This document shows positions 1 to 7,955 of a stretch of 64,000 bases of DNA, in pieces. The position numbers and the translations under genes are program-made. How positions within the stretch are numbered: the first letter of the stretch is position 1; each line of letters begins with the position of its first letter. This DNA comes from an uncultured beta proteobacterium (GTDB taxonomy: Bacteria > Pseudomonadota > Gammaproteobacteria > Burkholderiales > SG8-41), in contig CAIZLW010000016.1 in assembly GCA_903933915.1 (NCBI GenBank), positions 16,671 to 80,670 on the forward strand, given 5' to 3'. The notes beneath the pieces were generated by a model. That model was given only the letters and a program-made list of their open reading frames with translations, was not told where the DNA came from and did no database searches.

Positions 1-108
1 AGCAGCCGGCAGTGAAGCTGAAAACAGCGAAACCGCAGACAGCACGGCACAGGCCACAGCAGCGTGCAGACAATAGGCCGGCGCGGTCGAGCGTTGAAAC
101 AGGGTCAT
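1..108 (-). CDS. Partial exported protein (N-terminal signal peptide only)
   Basis: Reading the minus strand from 108, an ATG follows a strong Shine-Dalgarno sequence (GGAGGAGA, 112-119) and stays open for 36 codons to the window edge. The translation begins MTLFQRST and continues into a long alanine/valine/leucine-rich stretch ending SLPAA, which looks like a signal peptide. The mature protein lies outside the window, so its function cannot be given. A Bug-type receptor is possible, since the window is full of them, but nothing visible proves it. It is divergent from the hydrolase at 378, and the 269 bp between them is AT-rich around 212-247 and probably carries both promoters. Confidence 0.6.
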   Translation of the reverse strand, partial: MTLFQRSTAPAYCLHAAVACAVLSAVSLFSASLPAA

Positions 109-377
109 GTCATCTCCTCCAGATGAAGGGCGCATTGTGGCCCATGTGCGACTGCCGGGGAAGCTTTGCGCAATGCCGTCCGTATCGTGGTACGCCGCAC
201 ACCGAGCGCGCCAAAAAATACTTTTTTATCAATACTTTATGTATAACCTGCCACTTGACGCCACCACCACATCAAGACTGACGTGACGGCATAGCGCCCA
301 ATTTGGCTGTGCGCCAGAATAGTGGCCTCGTGCGCGTCGCGAAATTTCAAATATTCAAGCCATACATTGGGGGAGTC

Positions 378-1721
378 ATGAAAGCAGTTACGCAAGGCAC
401 CAAAGACCGGGCCGCCATCCTCGCATCGCTGCCGATGCGTGCGGACGAAGATCCGTTTGTCGTCGCCATCGGCGGCTTCTATCGCCGCTGGTTCAACCTG
501 ATCGACGATCTGCAGTTGCTGATCGACACCGTTGCCAGAATCAAAAGCACCGAGGACGAAGACTGGGTACCGGTATGGAGCGCAGTCGGCGCCGAATATG
601 AAAAAAAGGGTGACGCCCTGCTGTCGCGCAAGGACAAACCCGGCGCGCGCCAGGCCTATGTCCAGGCCAAGACCTATTACAGCCTCGCGCGTTTCCCGTC
701 GCCGTACTGGTCCGGTTCGTCGATCTGCCCGCCGAACATGAGCCCGATGAAGGCGCAGTCGTACGAAGACTATCTGCGCTGCTACCGCAAATCGGCCGCA
801 CTGCTGCCCGATCAGCCCGAAGTCATCACCGTCACCAAAAACGGCATGAAAGCCACCGGCTATCTGCGCCTGCCCAAAGGTGCGTCGAAAACCAACAAAG
901 TAGCGGCGGTACTGGTGATGTGCGGCGCCGACATGTACAAGGAAGATCGCGAGAAATACGCCGAAGGTGCGCTGTCGCAGGGCATGGCCGCGCTGGTCGT
1001 TGATGCCCCTGGCACCGGCGAAACGACGTTCCCCCATGCACCGGAATCGGTGGTTGCATGGCAGGCCGCGCTCGACGTATTGCAGAAGCGTCCTGAAATC
1101 GACGGCAACCGCATCGGCGCCTTCGGCGTCAGCCGCGGCGGGCTGTGGGTGATCCGCCTCGCCGCAAACGACGCGCGCATCAAGGGCCTGATCGCCTGCG
1201 CCCCCGGCGGCGCCGGTTACTGGGGTTCAGCGGAAGAACGCGCCGAATGGCGCGCCGCGGCCTACGAACGCGCCAAGACCAACTGGTTCGGCCCGCGCGG
1301 CACCCGGCCACCGCTGAAGGAAATCACCGAAGAAGAACAGCGCAAGGAATTCCTGCGCTGGTCGCTGAAAGACCAGGACCTGCTGAAAAACCTGACCATG
1401 CCGATGTACCTGGTCAACGGCAAGATCGACCACCTGACGCCCATCGGCAATCTGTACATGCTGCTGGAGTCGGGCCCGGCCGACGGTCGCGTCGCCCGCG
1501 TCTATCCAGATGACGGCCACATCGCCGCGAAGAATGAGCGTGAGTGGGGGCCGGCGTCGTGGGCGTGGCTGCACGGTGTGCTGACCAAGGGCATAGCGCC
1601 GGCCAAACCCAAGCGCGTGATTACGTTCACCATCACCAAACCAGAGAAACCCAAAGACGCTGCAAAGAAGAAAGTTGCAGTGAAAAAGGTTGTGGCGAAA
1701 AAACCCGTGAAAAAGAAGTAA
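378..1721 (+). CDS. Alpha/beta hydrolase (dienelactone hydrolase/FrsA-like) with lysine-rich tail
   Basis: This 447-residue protein has an alpha-helical N-terminal half and an alpha/beta-hydrolase fold from about residue 150. The nucleophile elbow GVSRGG places Ser at about 252, with a likely acid in NGKID (Asp about 351) and His in DDGH (about 381), so the triad looks complete. The family covers esterases and C-C hydrolases; the substrate is unknown. The last 30 residues are an unusual Lys/Ala/Val repeat ending KKPVKKK, resembling a histone H1-like or surface-binding tail. An in-frame TTG exists at 303, but the ATG at 378 follows GGGGGAG and starts at a conserved-looking point. No signal peptide is seen, so it is probably cytoplasmic. 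A terminator follows at 1741. Confidence 0.85.
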   Translation: MKAVTQGTKDRAAILASLPMRADEDPFVVAIGGFYRRWFNLIDDLQLLIDTVARIKSTEDEDWVPVWSAVGAEYEKKGDALLSRKDKPGARQAYVQAKTYYSLARFPSPYWSGSSICPPNMSPMKAQSYEDYLRCYRKSAALLPDQPEVITVTKNGMKATGYLRLPKGASKTNKVAAVLVMCGADMYKEDREKYAEGALSQGMAALVVDAPGTGETTFPHAPESVVAWQAALDVLQKRPEIDGNRIGAFGVSRGGLWVIRLAANDARIKGLIACAPGGAGYWGSAEERAEWRAAAYERAKTNWFGPRGTRPPLKEITEEEQRKEFLRWSLKDQDLLKNLTMPMYLVNGKIDHLTPIGNLYMLLESGPADGRVARVYPDDGHIAAKNEREWGPASWAWLHGVLTKGIAPAKPKRVITFTITKPEKPKDAAKKKVAVKKVVAKKPVKKK

Positions 1722-1740
1722 GACCGCAGTCAGTTATTCG

Positions 1741-1778
1741 AAACGGCGCACCGGAAACGGTGTGCCGTTTTTCTTTCT
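1741..1778. terminator. Rho-independent terminator
   Basis: Arms 1741-1752 and 1759-1770 form a 12-bp stem with one G-U pair around a 6-nt loop, followed by a T-rich run (TTTTTCTTTCT). It ends the hydrolase transcript, and the A residues on its left edge let it work for the convergent minus-strand gene at 1842 as well. Confidence 0.75.
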
Positions 1779-1841
1779 GGAATCTTTGCAGGGCCAATGA
1801 TGCCGTTACGCGACTGTTCCGCCCGAATACCGCTACCCGCG

Positions 1842-2117
1842 CTATTGCCTTGTAACCAGATCCCCGATCGCTCGCCACGAGTCGCACTCACTGACCCCGC
1901 GCGAGCGGTTGTCTTTGGCGATTTTCTCCGCGCGATCGCTCACCTCTCGCGCAACCTGCCGGTCCCGTTCCGTCCGCATTGGCGCCGATTTCATCGACTG
2001 CAGCATGCCGTTGACCATTTCGCGACACTGCGTCTCGGTCGGTGTTTTGTTTTGGGCCATCGCCGGTGTCGCCACAAACCATGCCACGCAAACCACTAGA
2101 ACCCTGACCGTATTCAT
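1842..2117 (-). CDS. Small secreted hypothetical protein
   Basis: A 91-residue protein starts at the ATG at 2117, preceded by GAGGGGG. Residues 1-22 form a clear signal peptide (VRVLVVCVAWFVATPAMAQ) with an AMA-Q cleavage site. The mature part of about 70 residues is charged and helical with two cysteines (in TQCREM and SECDSW) that could form a disulfide. No family is recognised. It starts 26 bp after the sirtuin stop on the same strand, so the two may be co-transcribed, although a periplasmic protein and a deacetylase share no obvious task. An upstream in-frame ATG at 2174 would overlap the sirtuin and hide the signal peptide, so it is rejected. Confidence 0.7.
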   Translation of the reverse strand: MNTVRVLVVCVAWFVATPAMAQNKTPTETQCREMVNGMLQSMKSAPMRTERDRQVAREVSDRAEKIAKDNRSRGVSECDSWRAIGDLVTRQ

Positions 2118-2143
2118 GTTCACCCCCTCTGCTCTTCCCCTCA

Positions 2144-2914
2144 TTAATCTGAAACATCTGCTCCACAGATCCACGGCAACACCTCGCCAATCGGCAAACG
2201 CACCACCGCATCCGCGACATCATCAAACTGCGTCGCCTCGGCATTGATGATCACCAGCCGCGCACCCGCATCAAGGGCTTTGGGCACCGCAGCGGCCACC
2301 GGATACACCTGCAGCGTGGTGCCGATGGCAATGAACAAATCGCCTTCGGCGGAAACGGTCATCGCGCGTTCAATCACTTCCGGAATCAGTTGCTGGCCAA
2401 AGGAAATAGTGTCGCTTTTGAGCAGGCCGCTGCATTCACGACATTCCGGGTCCTGCTCGCCGGCGCGTACGCGGTCCAGCGTCTGCTGCATCGGCCCGCG
2501 CCAGCCGCAGGACAGGCACATCACGGTGTGCAGCGTGCCATGCACTTCAATCACCTTGTCCGCCGAAACACCGGCGCGCTGGTGCAGGCCGTCGATGTTC
2601 TGGGTGACCAGCGCGTGCAGTTTGCCGCGCTGCTCCAGTTCGGCGAGCGCGCGGTGTCCGGCATTGGGCGCGGCAGTCCACGCCGGATGTGCGAGGCGCG
2701 ACTGCCACGACAGGCGGCGCACTTCGGGATCGGTCGTGTAATAACGGATGTCCGACATGCGCTCGGCCTTGGGGTTGAGCGTCCACACGCCTTTGGGTCC
2801 GCGAAAATCCGGAATGCCGGAGTCGGTGGAAATGCCGGCGCCGGTGAGCACAACCACGCGCTGCGCGGCGTCGATCCAGCCGCGGATGGTGTCGAGTTCG
2901 GGATGGCGGTTCAT
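2144..2914 (-). CDS. SIR2-family NAD-dependent protein deacylase
   Basis: The 256-residue sirtuin removes acyl groups from lysines using NAD+. Visible motifs are GAGIST at 25-30 (NAD binding), GIPDFRG at 33-39, TQNIDGLH at 104-111, the general base His125 in EVHG, and four zinc cysteines C133/C136 and C158/C161. No Ala-Tyr-Arg desuccinylase signature is obvious, so a deacetylase-like activity is the safer guess. The ATG at 2914 is preferred over one at 2983, which would add 23 unrelated residues. The small secreted protein lies 26 bp downstream. A minus-strand terminator-like hairpin at 2982-3021 lies in its upstream region. Confidence 0.9.
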   Translation of the reverse strand: MNRHPELDTIRGWIDAAQRVVVLTGAGISTDSGIPDFRGPKGVWTLNPKAERMSDIRYYTTDPEVRRLSWQSRLAHPAWTAAPNAGHRALAELEQRGKLHALVTQNIDGLHQRAGVSADKVIEVHGTLHTVMCLSCGWRGPMQQTLDRVRAGEQDPECRECSGLLKSDTISFGQQLIPEVIERAMTVSAEGDLFIAIGTTLQVYPVAAAVPKALDAGARLVIINAEATQFDDVADAVVRLPIGEVLPWICGADVSD

Positions 2915-2981
2915 GCCCCGGATGATGCCGCAGCGCCGGGAACCGCACCATGACCGGTTAGCGCCTGGGTGCAGGAGACGC

Positions 2982-3021
2982 AAAAAACCTGTTTTGGGCC
3001 CGGATTTCGATCCAAAACAGG
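2982..3021 (-). terminator. Minus-strand terminator-like hairpin upstream of the sirtuin gene
   Basis: Perfect 10-bp arms (2988-2997 and 3012-3021) flank a 14-nt loop. On the minus strand the stem is followed by six U residues (A-run 2982-2987), the classic intrinsic-terminator arrangement. No minus-strand gene ends here; the nearest upstream gene (3191) is on the other strand. It could be a leader attenuator for the sirtuin gene or the end of a small RNA. Confidence 0.45.
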
Positions 3022-3190
3022 CTTTTGGTGCCGATTAAGCAATTTTTCTGATGCGCCGGTTGAAAAATTAACAGTTATTGCGTCGCAACAATGTAATAAA
3101 TCAGTGCTCTAATCAATACGCATCATATTGATTTATAAAACCTTATAGATCGTGATGTTTATACCGCACAGCACCATAAAGGAGTCTGCC

Positions 3191-3403
3191 ATGAAAACTG
3201 TTACTTCCGAAGTCCCCAGTAGTATCGAACTGCTCGCCAGGGTCCGTCTGACGCCCGTTGATCGCCAACGTGCCGAAGGTGCGCTGCGTCAGGGCGAAGC
3301 GCTGGCCGATCTGCTGCTCGGCGCCGCGCAGATCGTGAAGAGTTGGGTTGAACATCACCAGCAACACGCGATCGATCCGCGGCACCTGAAATCAGCCAAC
3401 TGA
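3191..3403 (+). CDS. Small hypothetical protein
   Basis: A 70-residue protein starts at ATG 3191 after AAAGGAGTCTGCC, a good ribosome-binding site. It is mostly helical (ELLARVRLTPVDRQRAEGALRQ), has no signal peptide or membrane segment, and ends HLKSAN. The family is not recognised. The upstream 200 bp are much more AT-rich than the neighbourhood and contain an 11-bp palindrome (TTGCG-T-CGCAA, 3078-3088), suggesting a regulated promoter. An earlier in-frame ATG at 3152 lacks a ribosome-binding site. Confidence 0.6.
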   Translation: MKTVTSEVPSSIELLARVRLTPVDRQRAEGALRQGEALADLLLGAAQIVKSWVEHHQQHAIDPRHLKSAN

Positions 3404-3528
3404 TTCCAGCAAGCGGACGCGCTGCGTAAACACGCAGCGCTGCTACAGCACCGGCGACCGGCTGCGTCTTTTGCGCGAGCAGTCCGCGGGTAAGACCGCG
3501 CCTGCGGCCGTTATAATCGGGCGGAAAC

Positions 3529-4692
3529 ATGCCGCTCGCCCTGCTCCTCGTCCTCTCCAGCATTGCCTTCATCACGATGAAGGGCAGTCGCATCCTGATG
3601 ACGCTGTATGCGGTCGATCTCGGCGCCGGGCCGTTCGAAACCGGCATTCTGTTTGCGCTGTACGGTCTGTTCCCCTTCCTGCTGGCGATCGCCGCCGGCC
3701 GCCTTGCCGACCGTTTCGACAACCGGCTGCTGATTTACTGGGGGCTGAGCGCTTACACGGTCAGTCTGGTGCTGCCGTATTTTTTCCCGTCGCTGGCGAT
3801 GCTTTATGTGGTCGCGCCGCTGTGGGGCTTTACCAGCATGCTGTGGGTGGTGGCGACGCAGAACTTCGTCGGCGTGCTGTCGACCGCGGAAACGCGGACG
3901 CGCAACTTCAGTTATTACAGCCTCGGTGAATCGACCGGTTCGGTAATCGGCCCGATTGCCGTCGGCCTGTCCATCGACACACTGTCGCACCAGCCGACCT
4001 TCCTGCTGGTGGCGATCATTCCGGTGATCTGCGGGCTGACGGTGGCGTTCAAGCGCGACCTGTTCCCGCCCACCGCCATAGTCAGCAGCGGCGAGCAAGC
4101 ACCGCGCAATATGAAAGACCTGCTGGCGCTGCCGGCGATGCGCAATGCGCTGCTGTCGAATGCCGCGGTGATGACCGGGCTCGACCTGTTCAACCTGTAC
4201 ATGCCGATCTACGGCCACAGCCTGAGTTTTTCGGCGACGACCATCGGTCTGATCATGGGTGCCTTCGGCGCCGCGGCCTTTGTCACGCGGCTGTTCATCC
4301 CGCCGATCACCCGGCGTTACGGCGAACGCGCGATGCTCGCCGGCGCCTTCATCATTTCCGGCGCTGCGTTCATGACTTTCCCGCTGACCACCAGCGCGCC
4401 GCTGCTCGCCGCCGGCGCCTTTGTACTGGGGCTGGGCCTCGGCTGCGGCCAGCCGCTATCGATGATTCTGGCGTTCAATGCCGGGCCGCCCGGCCGTTCC
4501 GCGGAAGCGATTTCAATGCGCCTCGCGGTCAGTTACGGCGCGCATGTGTTCGTGCCGCCGGCGTTCGGCGTCATCGGCGCCGCGGTCGGCGGTGTTGCTG
4601 CGATTTTCTGGACCTGCGCCGCGGTCATGGGCTGCGGGTCATGGATCAACCGCAGCGCAGCCGTCGCTGCTGAAAACAAGGAGAAGTCGTGA
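3529..4692 (+). CDS. MFS transporter
   Basis: This 387-residue protein has the hydrophobic pattern of a 12-segment major facilitator and the loop 2-3 signature AAGRLADRFDNR near residue 56. A positively charged central loop separates the two halves. The substrate is unknown; the family exports drugs or takes up organic acids and sugars. A perfect TATAAT lies at 3512-3517 only 12 bp before the ATG, which would give a very short leader, and GGGCGG precedes the start. The stop TGA (4690-4692) overlaps the ATG of the SDR gene by one base, so the two are co-translated. Export or import of the SDR's substrate or product is a reasonable inference. Confidence 0.88.
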   Translation: MPLALLLVLSSIAFITMKGSRILMTLYAVDLGAGPFETGILFALYGLFPFLLAIAAGRLADRFDNRLLIYWGLSAYTVSLVLPYFFPSLAMLYVVAPLWGFTSMLWVVATQNFVGVLSTAETRTRNFSYYSLGESTGSVIGPIAVGLSIDTLSHQPTFLLVAIIPVICGLTVAFKRDLFPPTAIVSSGEQAPRNMKDLLALPAMRNALLSNAAVMTGLDLFNLYMPIYGHSLSFSATTIGLIMGAFGAAAFVTRLFIPPITRRYGERAMLAGAFIISGAAFMTFPLTTSAPLLAAGAFVLGLGLGCGQPLSMILAFNAGPPGRSAEAISMRLAVSYGAHVFVPPAFGVIGAAVGGVAAIFWTCAAVMGCGSWINRSAAVAAENKEKS

Positions 4693-5456
4693 TGGCCAGT
4701 TACCCCGAACTCAAGAACCGCGTTGCGCTGATCACTGGCGCGGCGCAAGGCATCGGCGCGGAAACTGCCCGACTGTTTGCCGCGCAGGGCTGCAAGGTTG
4801 CCATCGTGGACATTGATGCCGAGAACGGCAGCAAGGTTGCCGCCGCCATCACCACCACTGGCGGCAGTGCTCAACTGTTCAAGACGGACATCACCGACGT
4901 CGCCTCGGTCGAGCAATGCATCGCCGGAATCGTCCAGGCCTTCGGTGGCATCGACATCGTCATCAACTGCGCCGGCGGCTACAAACAGCTAACAACGGTG
5001 GAGGACATGTCGATCGAGGAATGGGACCGCACAGTGACACTGAACCTGCGCAGCGTGTTCCTGATCTGCAAGATGGCGATCCCGCATCTTAAAAAATCCA
5101 GAGCAGGGCGCATCATCAATGTGTCGTCGATATCCGGACGCACGGTGCATGCGGCCTCATCTCCGGCTTACGGCGCAGCCAAGGCCGGCGTCACCCAGCT
5201 GACGCGATTCCTCGCCTTTCAGCTCGGCCCCGACAATATCACTGCGAACGCGGTGGCACCGATCACCACGCTGACGGCGCGTGTCGCCGCACTGCGCAGC
5301 GAAGCCGACATCGAACGTATCGCCTCACAGGTGCCGCTGCGCCGGCTGGCAGTACCCGAAGATCATGCGCAGGCGATGCTGTTCCTCGCCTCCGACGCTG
5401 CCGCTTACATCAATGGTGTCGTGCTGGATGTCAATGGCGGCCGGGTGATGATGTAG
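4692..5456 (+). CDS. SDR-family NAD(P)-dependent oxidoreductase
   Basis: A 254-residue classical short-chain dehydrogenase. The nucleotide-binding TGAAQGIG is at 15-22, NCAGG supports the adenine pocket, the catalytic Ser lies in NVSSISG, and YGAAK gives the Tyr/Lys pair. The C-terminal DVNGG is typical of FabG-like enzymes. An acidic residue after beta-strand 2 (IVDIDAE) suggests NAD+ preference. The substrate is unknown. ATG 4692 is favoured over the adjacent GTG at 4689 because AAGGAGAAG sits at the right distance. It overlaps the upstream MFS stop by one base and converges on the gene ending at 5473. Confidence 0.9.
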   Translation: MASYPELKNRVALITGAAQGIGAETARLFAAQGCKVAIVDIDAENGSKVAAAITTTGGSAQLFKTDITDVASVEQCIAGIVQAFGGIDIVINCAGGYKQLTTVEDMSIEEWDRTVTLNLRSVFLICKMAIPHLKKSRAGRIINVSSISGRTVHAASSPAYGAAKAGVTQLTRFLAFQLGPDNITANAVAPITTLTARVAALRSEADIERIASQVPLRRLAVPEDHAQAMLFLASDAAAYINGVVLDVNGGRVMM

Positions 5457-5472
5457 CACCCGGCAACAGGCT

Positions 5473-6735
5473 CTAGAAACCGAACAGTCCTTTCAACGCC
5501 TTCACGCCCTCTTGCACGGCATCCGCCGGGTTGGGCGTCGATGAACCGCCGCCCTGCTGGGCACCGCCGCCTGATTGCGCGCCGCCGCCACTGCGCGACC
5601 GCGATCCGCCGCCGCCCATGCCCTCTTCACCGAGCATTGTTGCCGCAGTCGATTTCAGCCGCACCTTGGCCGCCCATTCCTGATTCCACACGACATTGGG
5701 ATCCTTGGGCCGCGGCGGATGGACAAAGTTGGCTTCTTCGCCGTAAGCAATAAAACGCACGAAGGCCGCAGGCGCCGCAGCAACAAATTGCGCCGGCACC
5801 ACGCACTCGGTGGTTGATGTCGGCATGACCACGCGCTCCTTGATCAGCCGCGCGACTTCGCCCGGCGGCAGCCAGTTGAGCAGTTGATCGCCGAACTCGC
5901 GGCTGTTGCTGGAACTCCAGAACACCACGTCTTCGGTGCCATCCTTGCCGCCCATCGCCGTCGTGAAATAACCGTTGGCGTTGGCGACGCTGTTCCATGA
6001 CATCCTGATGCCGCCGCCGGATTTTGCCATCGCCAGATTCACCGGCTCCATGAATTCATATTTGTCGGCGAGCGCAAACTTGATGTCGGGCGAATAGTTG
6101 CCCTTGACCTGATGTTCGCCGAGCAGCGAAGCATCGCCCGGCACGCGCTTGCCATCGCGCTGGTTGGGCCAGTCGCCGTAGGTCTTGCTGCGTGAGGCGG
6201 AAGGACCGCGCTGCACATTGACGCGGCGGCTGATCAGGCCCTGCGGCACTTCGCCCTGGGCGACACGCGCAAAATCAATGACATACGGTTGCCCCGGTCC
6301 CGCCTGCTCACCGCAGCCCCAGAAAATCAGCATGCGGCCGCGCGGTTTCTCGAAATTCTCGGGCATGCCGTCTTCGCGCGGTTCGGCGCGCTGACGCTGC
6401 GGGGTTTCCAGCGGCAGGCTCGCACCCAGCTTCAGGCCTGCAGGTATTTCGTGCGCGGCCGCCGGTGTGCCGCTGGCACTGCGCTGCGAGCCGAGTTCCA
6501 GCAACATCGTGCGATTGGGACCGCCGTCCATGCCGCCACCCAACATCATGCGACCGATATCCATTGCCGACGGACCACCGCCACCACCTCCCATGCCGCC
6601 CATCGGCAGACCGCTCGTGGTATCGATGCTCATCCAGTAGACTGCAATCGGCGGCGTGATTTTCTGCTGCTGGGTCAGCGCGGTCGCCGGACATACTGCG
6701 ATTGCAATGAGGGCATAACGCAGGGAAGTCTTCAT
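5473..6735 (-). CDS. Glycine-rich secreted protein of unknown function
   Basis: The 420-residue protein begins with a signal peptide (MKTSLRYALIAIAVCPATALT) and is probably periplasmic or outer-membrane associated. It has two low-complexity regions: a Gly/Met-rich loop near residues 45-70 and a Gly/Ser/Gln-rich stretch near 375-405, before a C-terminal amphipathic helix (DAVQEGVKALKGLFGF). The folded part between them contains WGCGEQ and several aromatic residues but no catalytic motif I recognise. It is transcribed alone and divergently from the Bug receptor at 6891, sharing a 155-bp promoter region. The repetitive ends may be surface-exposed linkers; that is inference. Confidence 0.75.
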   Translation of the reverse strand: MKTSLRYALIAIAVCPATALTQQQKITPPIAVYWMSIDTTSGLPMGGMGGGGGGPSAMDIGRMMLGGGMDGGPNRTMLLELGSQRSASGTPAAAHEIPAGLKLGASLPLETPQRQRAEPREDGMPENFEKPRGRMLIFWGCGEQAGPGQPYVIDFARVAQGEVPQGLISRRVNVQRGPSASRSKTYGDWPNQRDGKRVPGDASLLGEHQVKGNYSPDIKFALADKYEFMEPVNLAMAKSGGGIRMSWNSVANANGYFTTAMGGKDGTEDVVFWSSSNSREFGDQLLNWLPPGEVARLIKERVVMPTSTTECVVPAQFVAAAPAAFVRFIAYGEEANFVHPPRPKDPNVVWNQEWAAKVRLKSTAATMLGEEGMGGGGSRSRSGGGAQSGGGAQQGGGSSTPNPADAVQEGVKALKGLFGF

Positions 6736-6890
6736 GACGGGCTCCTTGGTGTGTAGTGCAGGTTCCGAAATTTAAAACGCTTGCGGACGCCGGGGCTTTG
6801 ATCTTGATCATAGTTTACCTCTGCACGCGCCGTGGAAACATCGTTCACCGCGTGCTAGTCTGCGCGTCAAATCGATTCGGAGGAGAAAAC

Positions 6891-7889
6891 ATGTCTGCAA
6901 AACGCATGCCTGTACTGCGTATCAACAAGCTGCACGCGGCGTTTGCGCTTGTCGTGGGCACCTGCTGCGCGAACGTTGCGCTGGCGCAGAATTTCCCCAG
7001 CCGCGCGGTGCGCATGCTGATCCCGTTCACAGTCGGCAGCGCGGCCGACGTCATTGCCCGCGCGATGGAACCCGCGCTGCGCGAACGCCTCGGCCAGCCG
7101 CTGGTGATCGACAACCGCGCCGGCGCCGGCGGCAACATCGCTGCTGAACTGACCGCAAAAAGCCCGCCCGACGGCTACACCCTGTTCATGGGCACCATCG
7201 GCACGCAGGCGATCAACTACAGCCTGTATTCCAAGCTCAACTATCACCCGCTGAACAGTTTCACGATGATTGCACGTGTCGGCGACAGCCCCAACGTGCT
7301 GGTGCTCAACCCCACCGTGCCGGCAAAATCGGTGAAGGAACTGATTGCGCTCGCAAAATCCAAACCGGGCGTGCTCAACTACAGCACCTCCGGCGCGGGC
7401 ACCTCGGTGCATCTGTCGGCGGAACTGTTCAACAGCATGGCGGGCGTGAAGACCATACACGTTGCTTACAAGGGCGCGGCGGAAGCGCTGACAGCGCTGA
7501 TTTCCGGCCAGACCGATCTGCAGTTCGCCAGCGTGTCATCGGCGATCCCGATGATCAAGTCCGGACGCCTGCGCGGTCTCGGCGTGACGTCGCCGACGCG
7601 CGTCGCGGCGATTCCTGATGTGCCGACCATCGCCGAAGCGGGACTGCCCGGTTACGCCGCAGTCGCGTGGTACGGCATCGTCGGACCGGCAGGCATTCCG
7701 GCGCCGATTATCAATGTGTTGAGCAAAGCCGCGCTGGATACTCTGGCGCAACCCGATGTCAAAAACCGGCTCGCCGCCTCCGGTGTTGAAGTGAATCCCG
7801 GCGGCCCTGAGGAATTCCGCAAGCTGATCGAAGCGGAAATTCCCAAGTGGGCGGCTGTGGTGAAAGCCTCAGGCGCCAAAGCCGACTGA
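6891..7889 (+). CDS. Bug/TctC-family periplasmic solute receptor
   Basis: The 332-residue protein has a long signal peptide ending ANVALA-Q, then family hallmarks: VRMLIPFTVGSAADVIAR, DNRAGAGGNIAAE, PPDGYT and HVAYKG. Bug proteins capture small carboxylates or amides in the periplasm and normally feed a TctAB permease, which is absent here. ATG 6891 follows CGGAGGAGAAAAC; an upstream extension to 6756 would bury the signal peptide. A strong bidirectional terminator at 7906 separates it from the convergent quinone oxidoreductase gene. The usual PFAxGG is PFTVGS here, a small deviation in the ligand-binding loop. Confidence 0.92.
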   Translation: MSAKRMPVLRINKLHAAFALVVGTCCANVALAQNFPSRAVRMLIPFTVGSAADVIARAMEPALRERLGQPLVIDNRAGAGGNIAAELTAKSPPDGYTLFMGTIGTQAINYSLYSKLNYHPLNSFTMIARVGDSPNVLVLNPTVPAKSVKELIALAKSKPGVLNYSTSGAGTSVHLSAELFNSMAGVKTIHVAYKGAAEALTALISGQTDLQFASVSSAIPMIKSGRLRGLGVTSPTRVAAIPDVPTIAEAGLPGYAAVAWYGIVGPAGIPAPIINVLSKAALDTLAQPDVKNRLAASGVEVNPGGPEEFRKLIEAEIPKWAAVVKASGAKAD

Positions 7890-7905
7890 TCCATCCGGCT
7901 CCAGC

Positions 7906-7936
7906 AAAAAAGCCGTTCATCGCGAACGGCTTTTTT
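7906..7936. terminator. Bidirectional Rho-independent terminator
   Basis: A-run 7906-7911, stem 7912-7918 with 7924-7930, 5-nt loop, then six T (7931-7936). The A/T symmetry makes it functional on both strands, between convergent genes ending at 7889 and 7956. Confidence 0.85.
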
Positions 7937-7955
7937 GTTTCCGTAGTACAGGTGA

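Noticed and set aside
12..281. Plus-strand frame of 89 codons at the left edge
   Set aside because: It is antisense to the partial exported gene and crosses the promoter region; no ribosome-binding site.
237..1037. Minus-strand frame of 266 codons
   Set aside because: It overlaps the hydrolase gene and has no ribosome-binding site or recognisable domain.
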